Positions 37,507 through 48,542 are shown, counted from the stretch's first letter. The stretch is 64,000 bases of DNA from Diphasiastrum complanatum (GCA_029204225.1 MU832190.1:18723-82722), one strand, 5' to 3'. The notes: a model not told the origin generated them from the letters alone. Program-made: numbers and translations.

Positions 37507-37879
37507 TTCAAGAAGGAAGTCGAATTTGCTATGTATTCCAAGCTCCCATAGTGAGAAGATAGAAAATTTTTGGAGCTCATTGGCAATCTCAAGCTAGTTC
37601 ACTATGTACATTGAGTTTTTGTGATCGAAATGAAACCAAGTCAATTTCTACTTGTTTCTCAGGTTGAAGGACGTACTACAGCCTGTAGTACACACGTGTG
37701 GGCTCTGATTTCAATGTTGATCAATGATTTTGATTGTCAATGCTTGTTGTTTGTCAAATTGCCAATCTAGATCAACTTTTTTGTGTCTAGTTTTTTGATA
37801 GATTGTTAAGCAAGCATCCAATCACTCTTGTGGATCTTTTGTAGATCCATTTATGGTCCTAAAGTACAGTACTTTCACA
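37507..37879 (+). repeat. 5' LTR of the outer copia, right part
   Basis: Resumes the LTR after the nested insertion and matches 41362-41734. Ends GTACTTTCACA just before the primer-binding site. Confidence 0.92.
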
Positions 37880-37892
37880 TGGTATCAGAGCC
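37880..37892 (+). other. Primer-binding site of the outer copia
   Basis: A perfect TGGTATCAGAGCC immediately after the 5' LTR. Confidence 0.93.
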
Positions 37893-38684
37893 AAGTACAA
37901 GAGCATAAGCCATTGATCTAATGCAAATCCATTTTTAGCAAGTTTTGGTGCTAAAAGCTACTATTGAGAGGGCAAGCTAGAATCTTGATTTTGGTGAGGA
38001 GATTTGATCCCAAACTTGGTAGGGGTCCAAATCCATACTGTCCACATGTGTGGGCACCTCTGAACCTGCATTTAATGCATGGTATTCATTTGATCCAAAA
38101 AAATTCAATTTGTGAGCTGTTGGTGTAATTTTTGGTGGAGATCCTAGGGTAATCTACCAAGATCATTTGCCATTGATTAGATTTGAATTTGTTTCATGGA
38201 ATCTAATTAATCTAGGCTGAGTTCAAGTCCTATTAAGGTTAAAAACAGGTCTTGAAAGTACACCAAGAAGGAAGAAAGAGATTAAGTCATTTTTTTGTCC
38301 AAAAATAGCCAAAATTGGCAAGATTTGATTGTAAGTAGATTTCACATCATCTTATCTTCATTTCAACTTTGTGAGGGAGTGCTAAAACTGAGATTATAAG
38401 TCCATTTGTTGGATTAGAAATCTAATTTGAGTGAAAAACTACAAGAGAGAGACCTTAGTGAGTTTCTAGGGACAATCAAATCCATTTCTTGGCAAGATTT
38501 GTTTGAAAGTAGTTTTCACTTCGTCTTATCTTCATTCCAGCTTTGTGAGAAAGTGATAGAACTGTGATTATAAGTCTATTTGTTGGATTAGAAATAAAAT
38601 TTGAGTGAAACACTGCAAGTGTGAGACCTTTGTGAGTTTCAAGTCAATCAAATCTATTTCTTGTTTGTAGAAGTCACTAGTAAG
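37893..38684 (+). other. Leader of the outer copia with a 174-bp tandem duplication
   Basis: No coding signal. A unit starting GGCAAGATTTG at 38317 is repeated from 38491 to about 38662, roughly 85-90% alike by eye. The duplication lies in the untranslated leader before gag. Confidence 0.8.
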
Positions 38685-40244
38685 ATGGGATCTGCTGGAG
38701 CATACCTTCTAGAAGCCAGTGAGAGATTGAATTCTACAAATTATGCTATTTGGAAGGTTAGGATGGAGTCACTCTTGGTGCTCCAAGACCTTCATGAGTT
38801 TTTGATTGAAGATGAAGATGAACCTCTAGGTGCACAGGAGTTAGCTAGATACAAGAAGAGATCTAGGCTTGCACTTCATTGTGTGAATATGAATGTGAGC
38901 AATGATTTGTTGAGAGAAGTATCAGCATGTACTAGTGCTAAAGAGGCTTGGGAGTCTTTAAAATCAGTCTATGAATCTAGTAACACTTCAAGAGTACTCA
39001 TGCCTAGAAATTAGATTTTGCAAAGCATGAAGAGAAGTGAGGAGAGTGCACATGATTATGTACTCAGAATCAAGTCTCTAAATAAGGAGTTGGCTTCCAT
39101 TGGAGAGAAGATTCATGATGGAGAGCTTGTACAAATTGTTCTTAATGATCTAGGAGATGACTTTGCAAATTTGGTCCAAAGTTTTGCCATCCAAGACACT
39201 TTGCCAACTATAGAAAAACTTCACAGTGTATTAGTGGCTGAAGAGTGTAGGATGCTCCATGCAAAATCTAGGATGAGTTCCTTGTCTTTGCAGGATGGTG
39301 ATGAGAAAACCAATTTCTCATTCAAGGGCAAAAAGAAGACCAATGGAAAGAAGAAGCATCCAAAGGAGGCCAAAGAAGAGGATGATGCATCAAGCTCAAA
39401 GGACAAGTCAAAGCAAAAATGCTTCTTTTGTGGAAAGAAGGGGCATTATGCATCTGAATGCTACAAGAGGCTAAGAGCACAAGTGGAGGAGGACAAACAA
39501 GGAAACCTTGCAAAGGAGGAGGAGGAGGATGAAGTAGATGTATTCTTGATGGCATCTACATCCTCACCAACAAGCAATAGCAATTCAAGAGACAATTGGT
39601 GGATCGACAATGGGGCTAGCTCCCACATGTCTTGTGAAAAGGACTTTTTCTCAAACTTACACTCTTTCAATGATGCTAAAAAGTTTGTCTTTATTGCAAA
39701 TGATGAAGAGTGTAGGATAGATGGTGTTGGCACCATCTCTTTGTATCTAGAATCCTCAAAATGCATGGATCTAGAAAATGTCCTTTATGTACCATCAATC
39801 ACCAAGAATATGCTTAGTGTTGGTCTAGTCTTAGAAAGTGGTTTGGATGTTCACTTTAAGCATGGTGTTTGCTTCATCTTGAAGAATGATGTTTGCATTG
39901 CAAAGGGATTTAAACATGGAGGATTGTTTAAGTTGGAAGCTAGTGTTGCTTTTGAAAGAATGAGCTTGGCAAAGGAGGAGATCACTCAAGAGGAGATCTT
40001 GGCAAAGTGTGATCTTGCTTGCATTGAGGAGGAGCATCAAAAGGAGGAAGATCTTGAGGATCAGCCTCAAAGCTTGAGAGTTCCAAGGGAGTCCTCAATG
40101 ACAATGGCCGAGTCATCAAATTGCATGCAAATTGTCCATTCAAGTGTGCATCTTACAAGGGTGGTGAGCATTGGAGAGTCTACTATCTTTGAGTACTTGT
40201 TAGATAGTGACTTGTTGCTTATCTTTAAGATCTATGGTGTTTAG
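38685..40244 (+). pseudogene. Ty1/copia gag and protease start of the outer element
   Basis: Gag probably starts at the ATG at 38685 (MGSAGAYLLEASERLNSTNY). The gag core continues across an in-frame TAG at 39012-39014, where related copies have Gln (CAG to TAG). The zinc knuckle CFFCGKKGHYASEC is near 39419-39460. The protease motif reads WWIDNGASSHM near 39599, with Asn where active copies have Ser in DSG. The GAG-pre-integrase part follows to about 39950. Then integrase is missing: an acidic hinge-like segment (EEEHQKEEDLEDQPQSLRVP), which in the intact element lies between integrase and RT, comes next. The product would be capsid-like only. One stop apart, the frame is surprisingly well kept. 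Confidence 0.9.
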
Positions 40245-40249
40245 TACTC

Positions 40250-40824
40250 TCTATGACAAGACAATGAAATTAGATGCTTTCAAATCTCCATTTGTTGTTG
40301 ATAAAGCAATTTCATTGGATAACTATTTTTGTAATAGTTTGAATAGTGTCATAAAAGATGAAACATCATTTGTATTGGAAATATTTGGGTCCACATGCTT
40401 TGTGCATGATCATTCCAATGTAAGGACCAAAGATTATCCTATTTCAATGATAGGAATAATGGTAGTGTTTTGCTCTTCAAGTAGAGATTTTAAAATCTAC
40501 TTGTTTTCAACCAAAGAATTTGTCAATGGTGGAAATGTGATCTTTCAAGAGTGGAAGATTTGTAAACTTGAAGAAGCACCTTTGGATCAACACCTTATTC
40601 AATTCATTGATGGTTTGGAGTCAAGTCAAGTAGAGGAGCAAGCTCAAGACCCGAGGACTCCAAGAAGAGCCTTGAGTATCAAGATGGAGCCATCTAGGCT
40701 CAATCATATGGACCAAGCAAGGCAAGTTGTCTTTGGCAAAATTATGTATGCACTTAATAGTTTTATTGAAGTATCTTCAAGTGCACAAAATGCCTTGGAA
40801 TCCATGGCTTGGCATGATGTATAG
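40250..40824 (+). pseudogene. Outer copia: integrase C-terminus and hinge remnant
   Basis: An open frame that aligns by pattern with the region after the integrase core of the inner element: EIFGSTCFVHDHSNVRTKDY against its KVFGCICYVHVPLETRTKED, then SSSRDFKIYLFSTKEFVNGG, then the hinge PRTPRRALSIKMEPSRL and ALESMAWHDV. The frame ends where RT should begin. A short trace of the RT/RNase H linker (ERSFMDI) survives near 40888-40910, so RT was deleted between about 40824 and 40888. Whether this frame was ever translated is unknown. Confidence 0.7.
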
Positions 40825-41035
40825 TTTTTGAAGTGTGCTACATGTATATAGACACATATTTGGAACATCTTGTAAGGGATCCTTTAAGAGGTGGTGAAAG
40901 ATCCTTCATGGACATCATTCTCTATTGGAGTCTCAAATGTTCCTTGTTTGTAGCTGGATTTTCTAGACACTTCTAAAAGCATTCATTCATCTAGAAAGAG
41001 AGTTGTAGATAGATCAAGCTAAATTTGAGGAGGAT

Positions 41036-41734
41036 TGTAAAGAATTGCCAAAAATTGGCAAATCTAGCTTGATCAAAAACCATGTCGAACATTGTAAATA
41101 TTGTGTATAATTGGGTTCCACACATGCAAGGCCAATATGCCACATGGCAACCCACTCCTAATGTAGGTTAGGTCAAGTCAAGAGAGTTGGTCATGTCTAT
41201 TTGGTGGTCATCCCTACTTTATAGGACCTACACCTAAGTTTAAGGTGAAAATTTGACCAACTAGCTACCTACCAAGCATAAGTCTAGGATCTAGGCTAGG
41301 GTTTCATTTTAGGGCAAGAAGGTGAGTTAACTTCCTTATTACATCTGGAAATCCACCTAACTTCAAGAAGGAAGTCGAATTTGCTATGTATTCCAAGCTC
41401 CCATAGTGAGAAGATAGAAACTTTTTGGAGCTCATTGGCAATCTCAAGCTAGTTCACTATGTACATTGAGTTTTTGTGATCCAAATGAAACCAAGTCAAT
41501 TTCTACTTGTTTCTCAGGTTGCAGGCCGTACTACAGCCTGTAGTACACACGTGTGGGCTCGGATTTCAATGTTGATCAATGCTTTTGATTGTTAATGCTT
41601 GTTGTTTGTCAAATTGCCAATCTAGATCAACTTTTTTGTGTCTAGTTTTTTGATAGATTGTTAAGCAAGCATCCAATCACTCTTGTGGATCTTTTGTAGA
41701 TCCATTTATGGTCCTAAAGTACAGTACTTTCACA
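41036..41734 (+). repeat. 3' LTR of the outer copia
   Basis: 699 bp, preceded by the polypurine stretch TTTGAGGAGGA. It has the uninterrupted CTAAC site that received the inner element in the 5' LTR. Confidence 0.93.
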
Positions 41735-41889
41735 TATAGAAATCATGCACAACCACTCTTGCATAAGTCATGGTCGTAACCAAATAGGGAGCAAGACCTA
41801 TATCAAGTTAAGGCTACCATACAGTTTATGGCAAGCCTAATACACATTACACACACTTATGGACATAACACTCTTCTCCACTCATTTCA

Positions 41890-42500
41890 ATTTTGACCTC
41901 AAAATAAAAAATGAGAGGAATTATGCTTTAACAAATTAGCTTGCTCCCAAGAATCATCATTACTAAAACATTCTTTCCAGTGAACCAAAATTTTCATAGC
42001 AAGCAATTTCTCAATTACTATTAGTGGTATCGAAAATCTTTTCGGATTGTAAAGGAGTTTTCTGAAATATATCTTCAAGGACATCGTCTCTTGTTGCTAA
42101 AGTATTTCTTTCATTTATACTAATATCCTCCATCATTTGATTAGTCCTCTCCATTTGACCATCTGATTCCGAATGATCCAAAGAACTAAAGTATGGAACA
42201 TGGCCGACTATAAATGTCCAATAAATATGGAATTATGATCACTAACAATGTTTGAAGGCAAACCATAAGCTTGAACAAATGTCCCACATAGATCTGGGCT
42301 AAATCAAAAGCTTTCACAATTGTTTTCATAAGAATAAAAGTAGATAACTTGGTAAGGCAATCACCTATTACCCAAATAGCATCATTACATTTCAACGTCC
42401 TAGGAAGTCCAATAAATATGGAATCATAATCACTGAAAATATCTAAAGGCAAACCATAATCTTGAACAAACGGTTTACTTTCAGTAAAAAAATTATTCAT
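41890..42500 (-). pseudogene. Decayed Ty3/gypsy integrase
   Basis: On the reverse strand DAIWVIGDCLTKLSTFI and YVGHLFKLMVCL match the start of the gypsy integrase core, YGLPLDIFSDYDSIF carries the second catalytic Asp region, and SESDGQMERTNQMMED (near 42165-42120) the catalytic Glu region. A segment of about 65 bp encoding the GLP..I.SD.DSIF part occurs twice, at 42216-42281 and 42409-42474. Frameshifts and stops are present. No RT or gag of the same element is adjacent; palindromic DNA follows at 42510. Confidence 0.75.
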
Positions 42501-42513
42501 AATGTTTTATAGA

Positions 42514-42898
42514 CTAGCATGCCAATGCTAGCTTGTGAAGTTTTTATTTCAAAACAATGAAGTTTTTTTGAAGAACTTTTTCAAAAAATCAATTTCTTTT
42601 TGGAGTTGATTTGGCTAGCATACTGGTGTGCTAGCCGAGTAAATTATAAAATAGAAAACCTATTTTGATACATTTGAAAACCAAATTTTGAGTAAAAATA
42701 TTATTTCAGAAATTTTCTTCAACACAACTAGAAAATTTTCTTTGCAGCCTTTAAAGATAGCACGCCGACATTCTATATAAAATGAGAAAAAAAAAATTGC
42801 AGCCTCCAAACATAGCACGCCATCGTGTGGCCCAAAAAAAAAAAAGGTGTTTTTCTTTTCTTTATGAGCAATCTCGCCTAGCATGCTGGCGTGCTATC
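42514..42898. repeat. Cluster of related palindromes (TAGCAYGC/GCRTGCTA)
   Basis: Five copies in both orientations: CTAGCATGCCAATGCTAG (42514-42531), GGCTAGCATACTGGTGTGC plus TAGCC (42613-42636), ATAGCACGCCGAC (42758-42770), ATAGCACGCCATCGTG (42812-42827) and TAGCATGCTGGCGTGCTA (42879-42896). The third and fourth share a longer direct context GCAGCCTNNAAANATAGCAC; the fifth is followed by the inverted form ATCTTTGGACGC. Function unknown. Confidence 0.7.
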
Positions 42899-43119
42899 TT
42901 TGGACGCTACAAAAAAAAAACTTAATTGAGATCTTTTTTACTTTGTGAGATTTTTAACTATGTACCAAACCACATTCTTAATAATAAACATTGAAGTAGT
43001 GGCATAAAAAAAGTAGCACACCATGTAACAATTTAATTTTTCTATCTTTTTGTTGAATCATGACAAGAAATAAACTCGCAAAAAATTTACTCGCGGGGCC
43101 CCTTTGAGATCCGTTGCAG
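42899..43119. other. No gene recognised
   Basis: A+T-rich DNA with oligo-A tracts between the palindrome cluster and the reverse copia relic. Confidence 0.3.
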
Positions 43120-44843
43120 CTGCAAAGGAGAGTAGTAGTCGGATCAAAGCATGTTTAATGACAGGGCTGAAGGTCTCCGAATAATCCAGATCTGGAATCT
43201 AGGAGAAGCTTTTAGTGACAAGCCTGGCCTTGTATTGATTTAATCTTCCTTCAGCATCATACTTCGCTTTGAATATCCATTTGCATGGAATTGGATTTCG
43301 ATCTTTTGGCAGCTCAGTTATAGTCCATGTTTGATTCTCGATCACAGAATTGAATTCGGTGTCCATTGCAGCTTTCCACTAGTCAATATCAAGAGTCAAC
43401 ATTGCCTTAGATACAGTGCATGGTTCTTGCATAAAATAGTAGACTGGATCGGTTTGATCTTTTGGGTTGAACTTAGATCCTCTGATGTGACTTGTTGAGG
43501 TTCAAACTCATTGTCGGTGTCGAGATTTTGATCAATCCCGAGTTTGAACTTGTCGACTCTAGGATTGGAAGTCGATGTAGTTTTTCCCTTGTGGCGATGA
43601 ATTGGTCTTTCACAAAAACGACGTCTCTACTTGTGAATGATTTCTAAGTGTCCATGTTGTAGAGTTTGTATGCCTTGTGATCTGGGGATCGAATTTGACC
43701 TTCGACCTGAATTAGTGATTCTGCTAGCTGAGAGCAAATTTTAGATTTGAAACGTGGAGAACGTTGGACAGCAACTTGACTTTACCTTTCTGAAATTTGA
43801 CTCTCACTATTTCTTCACCCAAGATGGAACGAGATGAGTTGTCTCCAAGTTGTGGGTGAATGGCTTGTAATCCCTAAACCATTCTTGATGGTGAGTCATG
43901 TTGAGTTGCTCCATAGTCTAAGTACCAAAAATTGAAATCATGTTGTTCTCTGACCTTGGTCATGAAGGTTGCTTCTTGTTGGATCAAGTGATTGGTTGTA
44001 GCACTATGTGCTTGTTGTTGGAACTACTTCTTCTTCTCATTGTTGAATTTTAAGGTTCTGTCATCCTTGATCTTATCCCCAGTCCTCTTACAATATCTGC
44101 AGAATAGTTTCTGCATTGATTGGAATGATGAAGAGTTTGGATTCGATCTTGAACCATAATTCGAACCAAAATTCAATCCAAACTACATGTTGCTCTTCTT
44201 GTCAAGATAAGCTGACTTTGTAGATCTCTTGGATCTGAACTTTTGATTTTTTGAATAGAGCCTGAGGATCCAATCTTGAGCCTGAGGAGGATGCAGTTCT
44301 TTTTATCTACTCTTGTAGAATCATCAAAATACTCTTGATAGAGTGAGATGCTCCTGGGACGAAATTGTCATGACCCAATTTTCATAGGCATCAAGTAGAC
44401 TCAATAATAGAGCCATAACAGCATCGAAATCTTCTATGACTAAGCTAGTTGTAGTCATCTACCCCATAAGAGATGACTTGAAACACTATCTGCGTCAGAC
44501 ATTCTCAAGGTAAAGAATTTATTCCTCAAATGGAGTTTGGAGGTGACGTCCTTGATATCGTAGAATGTTGCTAGGATGTCTCATGCATCCTTAGTAGTCT
44601 GAATAACATGTATATGGCTGATTTGGGTATCCTTGATATTGGGAGTAATTATGGCAAATGCCTTGCCATCTCTCAATCTCCATTTGGTGATGATGGTTGC
44701 ATCACATTCTGGTTTGAGTTATGTGCCATCAACGATGTCCCACAGTTCTCTGGCTAGTCGTTTGACCTTCATCTTGAATTTCCATAGATGGTAGTTATCT
44801 CCATCGAGTTTGTCAATCAAAGATGAACTAGAAGACAGATCCA
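43120..44843 (-). pseudogene. Ty1/copia gag to RT start, heavily decayed
   Basis: Gag begins near an ATG at 44843 on the reverse strand (MDLSSSSSLIDKLDGDNYHL, then WKFKMKVKRLARELWDIVDG). A zinc-knuckle trace, CRYCKRTGDKI, lies near 44100. Fragments of the integrase/RT hinge (VDKFKLGIDQNLDTDNEFEP) are near 43555-43495 and of the RT start (CKWIFKAKYDAEG-like) near 43290-43230. Stops and frameshifts are frequent and most of the integrase is missing. The primer-binding site and LTR upstream confirm the orientation. The element is cut before the RT catalytic region. Confidence 0.75.
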
Positions 44844-44975
44844 TTCTGGTTTGAGTGAGATCATTGGTAGAAACAATGAAATCAAAATACTATTGGCTGC
44901 GCGCTTGCTAGAACGATGTCTTGATAGAAACAAGACTGATAATCCACACTAGAAATACAGATTACTGAACTGCCC

Positions 44976-44987
44976 GCTCTGATACCA
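44976..44987 (-). other. Primer-binding site
   Basis: TGGTATCAGAGC on the reverse strand, directly next to the CA end of the LTR at 44988. Confidence 0.85.
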
Positions 44988-45400
44988 TGTCAAAAATCGA
45001 TGAGTATTGGCAGCAGAACTAGAGCGTGAACGATGTAGGATCGGAAGCACGTCAGTTAGCAGCAAAAACAATTCAAGATGAATGAATCAGTACAAATGTG
45101 CAAATGAACAAAAACAATAGTGAGACAAAAATTGCAACAATGACTACAATAGCTTGAAGTGATAACTTTAGCTTGTTTGTTGAGCGTGATAACGCTGGCA
45201 ACAATAATTCACAGAAATTAGAAAAAGAGTCTTTTATTGATCTATGTATGTGCTAGCTGCTAACAAGTGCAACCCTTATTCAAAAAGATATTTTGGTATT
45301 TTGACCTACTTAGTTGATTAGCACCGCCTGATAGTAGATAACCGCCATTGGAGATATTTTACTTACATATGTGTTGGACTATATGTGAACAGTACATGGA
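44988..45400 (-). repeat. 5' LTR of the decayed reverse copia
   Basis: The U5 end is fixed by the primer-binding site. About 300 bp are clearly alike to 1827-2200. The other end near 45400 is uncertain, because a GTCGATG-rich stretch follows. Confidence 0.65.
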
Positions 45401-45416
45401 TCAACTTTTATTGATG

Positions 45417-45730
45417 AGAGTTTGATGGATTGTCAATGATGTCGATGTCGAGTTAGTTGAGGGTTGATGAAAAGTTGATGAAGTCAGGCAAGTCGACGAA
45501 GTCGAGTTTTCGATGGAGTTGATGGAGTTAGTGTTTGAAATGTCAATGTCGAGTAAGTCTAGTATGTCGATGTCGAGTATTTTGTTGTTGAGTACTTCGA
45601 TGCAGGACACTTCGGTGAAGTCGATGTCGATAGAGTCAGTTTGATGAATATAAATGTGAGAAGTCGAAGTCAGACTTCGGACTTCAACGACTTTGAAGAC
45701 TTCAAAGTCGATTGAGTCAGATTATGCCGA
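45417..45730. repeat. GATGTCGATGTCGAG-type imperfect repeat
   Basis: An irregular run rich in GTCGATG, GTCGAG and TTGATGAAG motifs without a constant period. The reverse-strand reading gives an Ile/Asp/Ser/Thr-rich frame that is a by-product of the repeat. Confidence 0.55.
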
Positions 45731-45923
45731 AGTGCAAAAATCCCCAAGTGCAAAAACTGCAAAATATGCGAAGGTCCAAAAATGGAAAGCTGGACTTCGG
45801 CAGTGGGGATTTTCGGGATGCTCATTATTGAATGGATTTGAGGCTGAGTATAGAAATCCAACAATATACACATACCAAAAGAAAAGAGAAGTAAGCTCAA
45901 CAAAAATTCAGAGCTAACAGTCA

Positions 45924-47848
45924 TGGTTGGATACTCGAATGGATCATAGAGCTACCGACTCTACAACCCAACCTCAAAGAGGGTGGTGCTGAGCAGAGCC
46001 GTGAAGTTCGATGAATTGACCTTTCTTGGAACGAAGGAAGCTCAAGGTCATGAAATCCTCACACTGCTGCCAATTCAAGAGGGAGGTCGAGGATAGACAT
46101 CGACACAGAATGTCGAGTCATGGACTCCAGAACAGGAAGCTAAAGACCAACTAGACTAAGAAAAGAAAGAACAAACAAACCAACAGAGACAAGTCATACC
46201 AAGAAGGTCGACAAGAATAAGAAGACAACCTGGACAATACATCGACAACTTGGAGTGGAGTGGAGACACAAATGTCGAATACTGCAGCTTTATTGAAGAA
46301 CCAATGACATATCGAGAAGCTATCTAGAGTCCAGAGGGAGAATCTTGGAAGCAAGCAATGTCAGATGAGATGGAATGGATGAGGCTGAATTAGGGATGGA
46401 CATTAGAGCCACTACTCGAAAACTGTCTACTACAAATGGGTATACAAAAAAAAAGCTAAGGTCAGATGGAAGTGTTGGATGCTACAAACCAGACTTGTCA
46501 CCAAAGGCTACACACAAAAGTATGGTGTTGACTATTTCGACGCATAATCACCTATGGTCAAGATGGCGTTTCGACTACTCCTCGCCTATGCAACAAAATA
46601 CGATCTGGAAGTACACCAGATTGATGTCAAAACAGTCTTTCTCCACGAAGACCTAGAGGAAGAGATCTTCATGAAACAGCCTGAAGGACTTGAAGATCCG
46701 TACAATTGGGAGAAAGCCTTCCGCTACACCGATGTATCTATTGTCTCAAGCAGGCATCGTGAGCTTGGCACAAGAAGCTCGACAATCTTCTGAAGCTCCT
46801 ACTTTTGCAGCACTTGACTGTAATGTATATATAAAAGGTATAGAAAATAAATTTGTGATTCTGACAATTTTTGTAGATGGCTCTTTAATTATAAAAAATT
46901 GTTTGATATTGATCAACGATACAAAGAGTCAGATAGCTGCAAGTTATGAAATCACAGATTTGAGAGAAGCAATGAAATGTCTAGGGCTACAAATCAAAAG
47001 AGACCGAACAAGAAGGCTCATGCACCTGAATCAATCAAAATATACAAGAAAAGTATTGAAACAATACCGAATGATCCAACTACAAAGAAAAAGCCACACC
47101 AATGATAGCTAGAGCCAGATTGTCGAAGCAAGACTGTCCGAGCATAGAAGAAGAGAGACAGCAGATGGAAAAAATAACATTCCAAAACTTGACCTCATGT
47201 ATCTGACGATTTGCACAAGACCCGATTTGGCATTCTCTGTCTACTCATTGAGTCAGTTCTCTTCAAACCTTGGTATGGCACATTGGTTGATGGCAAAACA
47301 TATAGTACATTATCTAAAAGGCACCCAAATATGGTATTGACCTACAAAGCTGAAGAAGAATTCAAGCTGCAACACTACAGTGATGTAAGTTGGGTGAGCT
47401 AGAAATATGACAAGAAGTTCGTGACAGCTGATAGTATGCGGAGCAGCGATAAATTGGATATGCAAGAAACAAACACTAGTAGTTCAATCCTTCTGCGAAG
47501 TCGAATATGTGGCAGCATCAAGGTGACAAATGAGGTAATATGATCGTAGATGATGTTGGAAGCAATTGGCGTACAACAAAGAGAACCATGCACCATGATG
47601 ATGGATTCTCAAAGTGCCATATATCTAGCCCATGATCCAGTCTTTCATTTGAAGACCAAGCACATACCTCTGAAGTACCATCATATTCGAGACCTAATCT
47701 TGAAAGGAGAACTGAGTGTCAAATTCATAAGATCGGAAGAGATGATTGTAGACCTGCTGACAAAGCCGCTAGACAAACCACTGTACATAAAACATAGAGG
47801 ATCAATTGGAGTTGGATAACATGAATGGGTGCATTGTTCAAGAGGGAG
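45924..47848 (+). pseudogene. Ty1/copia integrase end, RT and RNase H, decayed
   Basis: Starts in the integrase C-terminus (MVGYSNGS, YRLYNPTSKRVVLSRAVKFD). RT follows in several frames: SPMVKMAFRLLLAYATKYDL, QIDVKTVFLHEDLEEEIFM, QPEGLED, then ILTIFVDGSLII, where the catalytic YVDD has become FVDG. RNase H ends with MDSQSAIYLAHDPVFHLKTK and EEMIVDLLTKPLDKP (47550-47819). The segment between RT fingers and palm is scrambled by frameshifts, and RNase H has several stops. It ends at a polypurine tract CAAGAGGGAG, after which an LTR begins. The changed second Asp alone would inactivate the polymerase. Confidence 0.85.
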
Positions 47849-48480
47849 TGTTGAAAATGGTAAACTCATGCAACCATTTTCCTGCATTCCCTAGTCCCGA
47901 CATATCGGGACACATCGACAATGACACATTGGGACCCAACCGAAGCCTCAACAAAGATGAAGAACAAAAGACACTGTTGGGCAAGGCTGAACTATCAGAA
48001 CCTTAGCCCGTCGGACGTGATAGTTCAAACTGTCGCACTCAACTCAAAAACTAACGTTGCGAAGAGCTAGTCAACCAATATTTTAGCCTAAACCTCCCTT
48101 GTAATGATTAGTTTATCTATCTTGTAATCTCACTTGGTGAGACATAAGAATAGGTTAGAATTCAGAATAGCACATTATGTGTTGTTCAATCATTTTTGTT
48201 CAAGCGATCAATACGTAGAAAGTATCTGCACAATAGAATTGTAAGAGGAGCGTCAAGCCACCAACAAGCCACCAACAAGCGAGACACTGCCGACTCACTA
48301 TACAATCAAAACACAAATACAAAACACATTCTGTTTTTCCATCTCTGATTATTGCGTTACATCCAATTGATTGATTTATTGCTACAATATCTGTAATCAA
48401 TAGCCACGTATCAGGTCCTACAAAATGAATGCATAGTGTAGCGCACTTCCGCCAAGAATAGGTGCACACAGCTGAGCACG
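47849..48480 (+). repeat. 3' LTR of the forward copia
   Basis: Starts TGTTGAAAATGG after the polypurine tract. Contains a perfect palindrome TCCCGACATATCGGGA near 47896-47911. The end is unclear; sequence runs to the (CA)n tract at 48500. Confidence 0.5.
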
Positions 48481-48498
48481 AAACACATCAGCTAAGCA

Positions 48499-48499
<1 letters not shown>

Positions 48500-48541
<42 letters not shown>
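48500..48541. repeat. (CA)n microsatellite
   Basis: 21 CA units at the junction between a copia LTR and the gag fragment of a different copia element. Confidence 0.97.

Positions 48542-48542
<1 letters not shown>

Larger units (their letters stand above)
31026..41734 (+). mobile_element. Non-autonomous Ty1/copia element carrying a nested element
   Basis: Both LTRs are present: the 5' LTR is split into 31026-31353 and 37507-37879, and the 3' LTR is 41036-41734. Both begin TGT and end TTTCACA. The host bases TATAG occur at 31021-31025 and again at 41735-41739, a 5-bp target duplication. The primer-binding site is at 37880-37892 and the polypurine tract GAGGAGGA precedes the 3' LTR. The interior encodes gag and a protease start, then rearranged remnants; integrase core, RT and RNase H are absent. 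By eye the two LTRs differ at about 15 positions plus two indels over 699 bp (about 2.1%). Movement would depend on enzymes of a related autonomous copia. Confidence 0.92.

Noticed and set aside
45401-45610. Ile/Asp/Ser-rich reverse frame
   Set aside because: By-product of the GTCGATG repeat.
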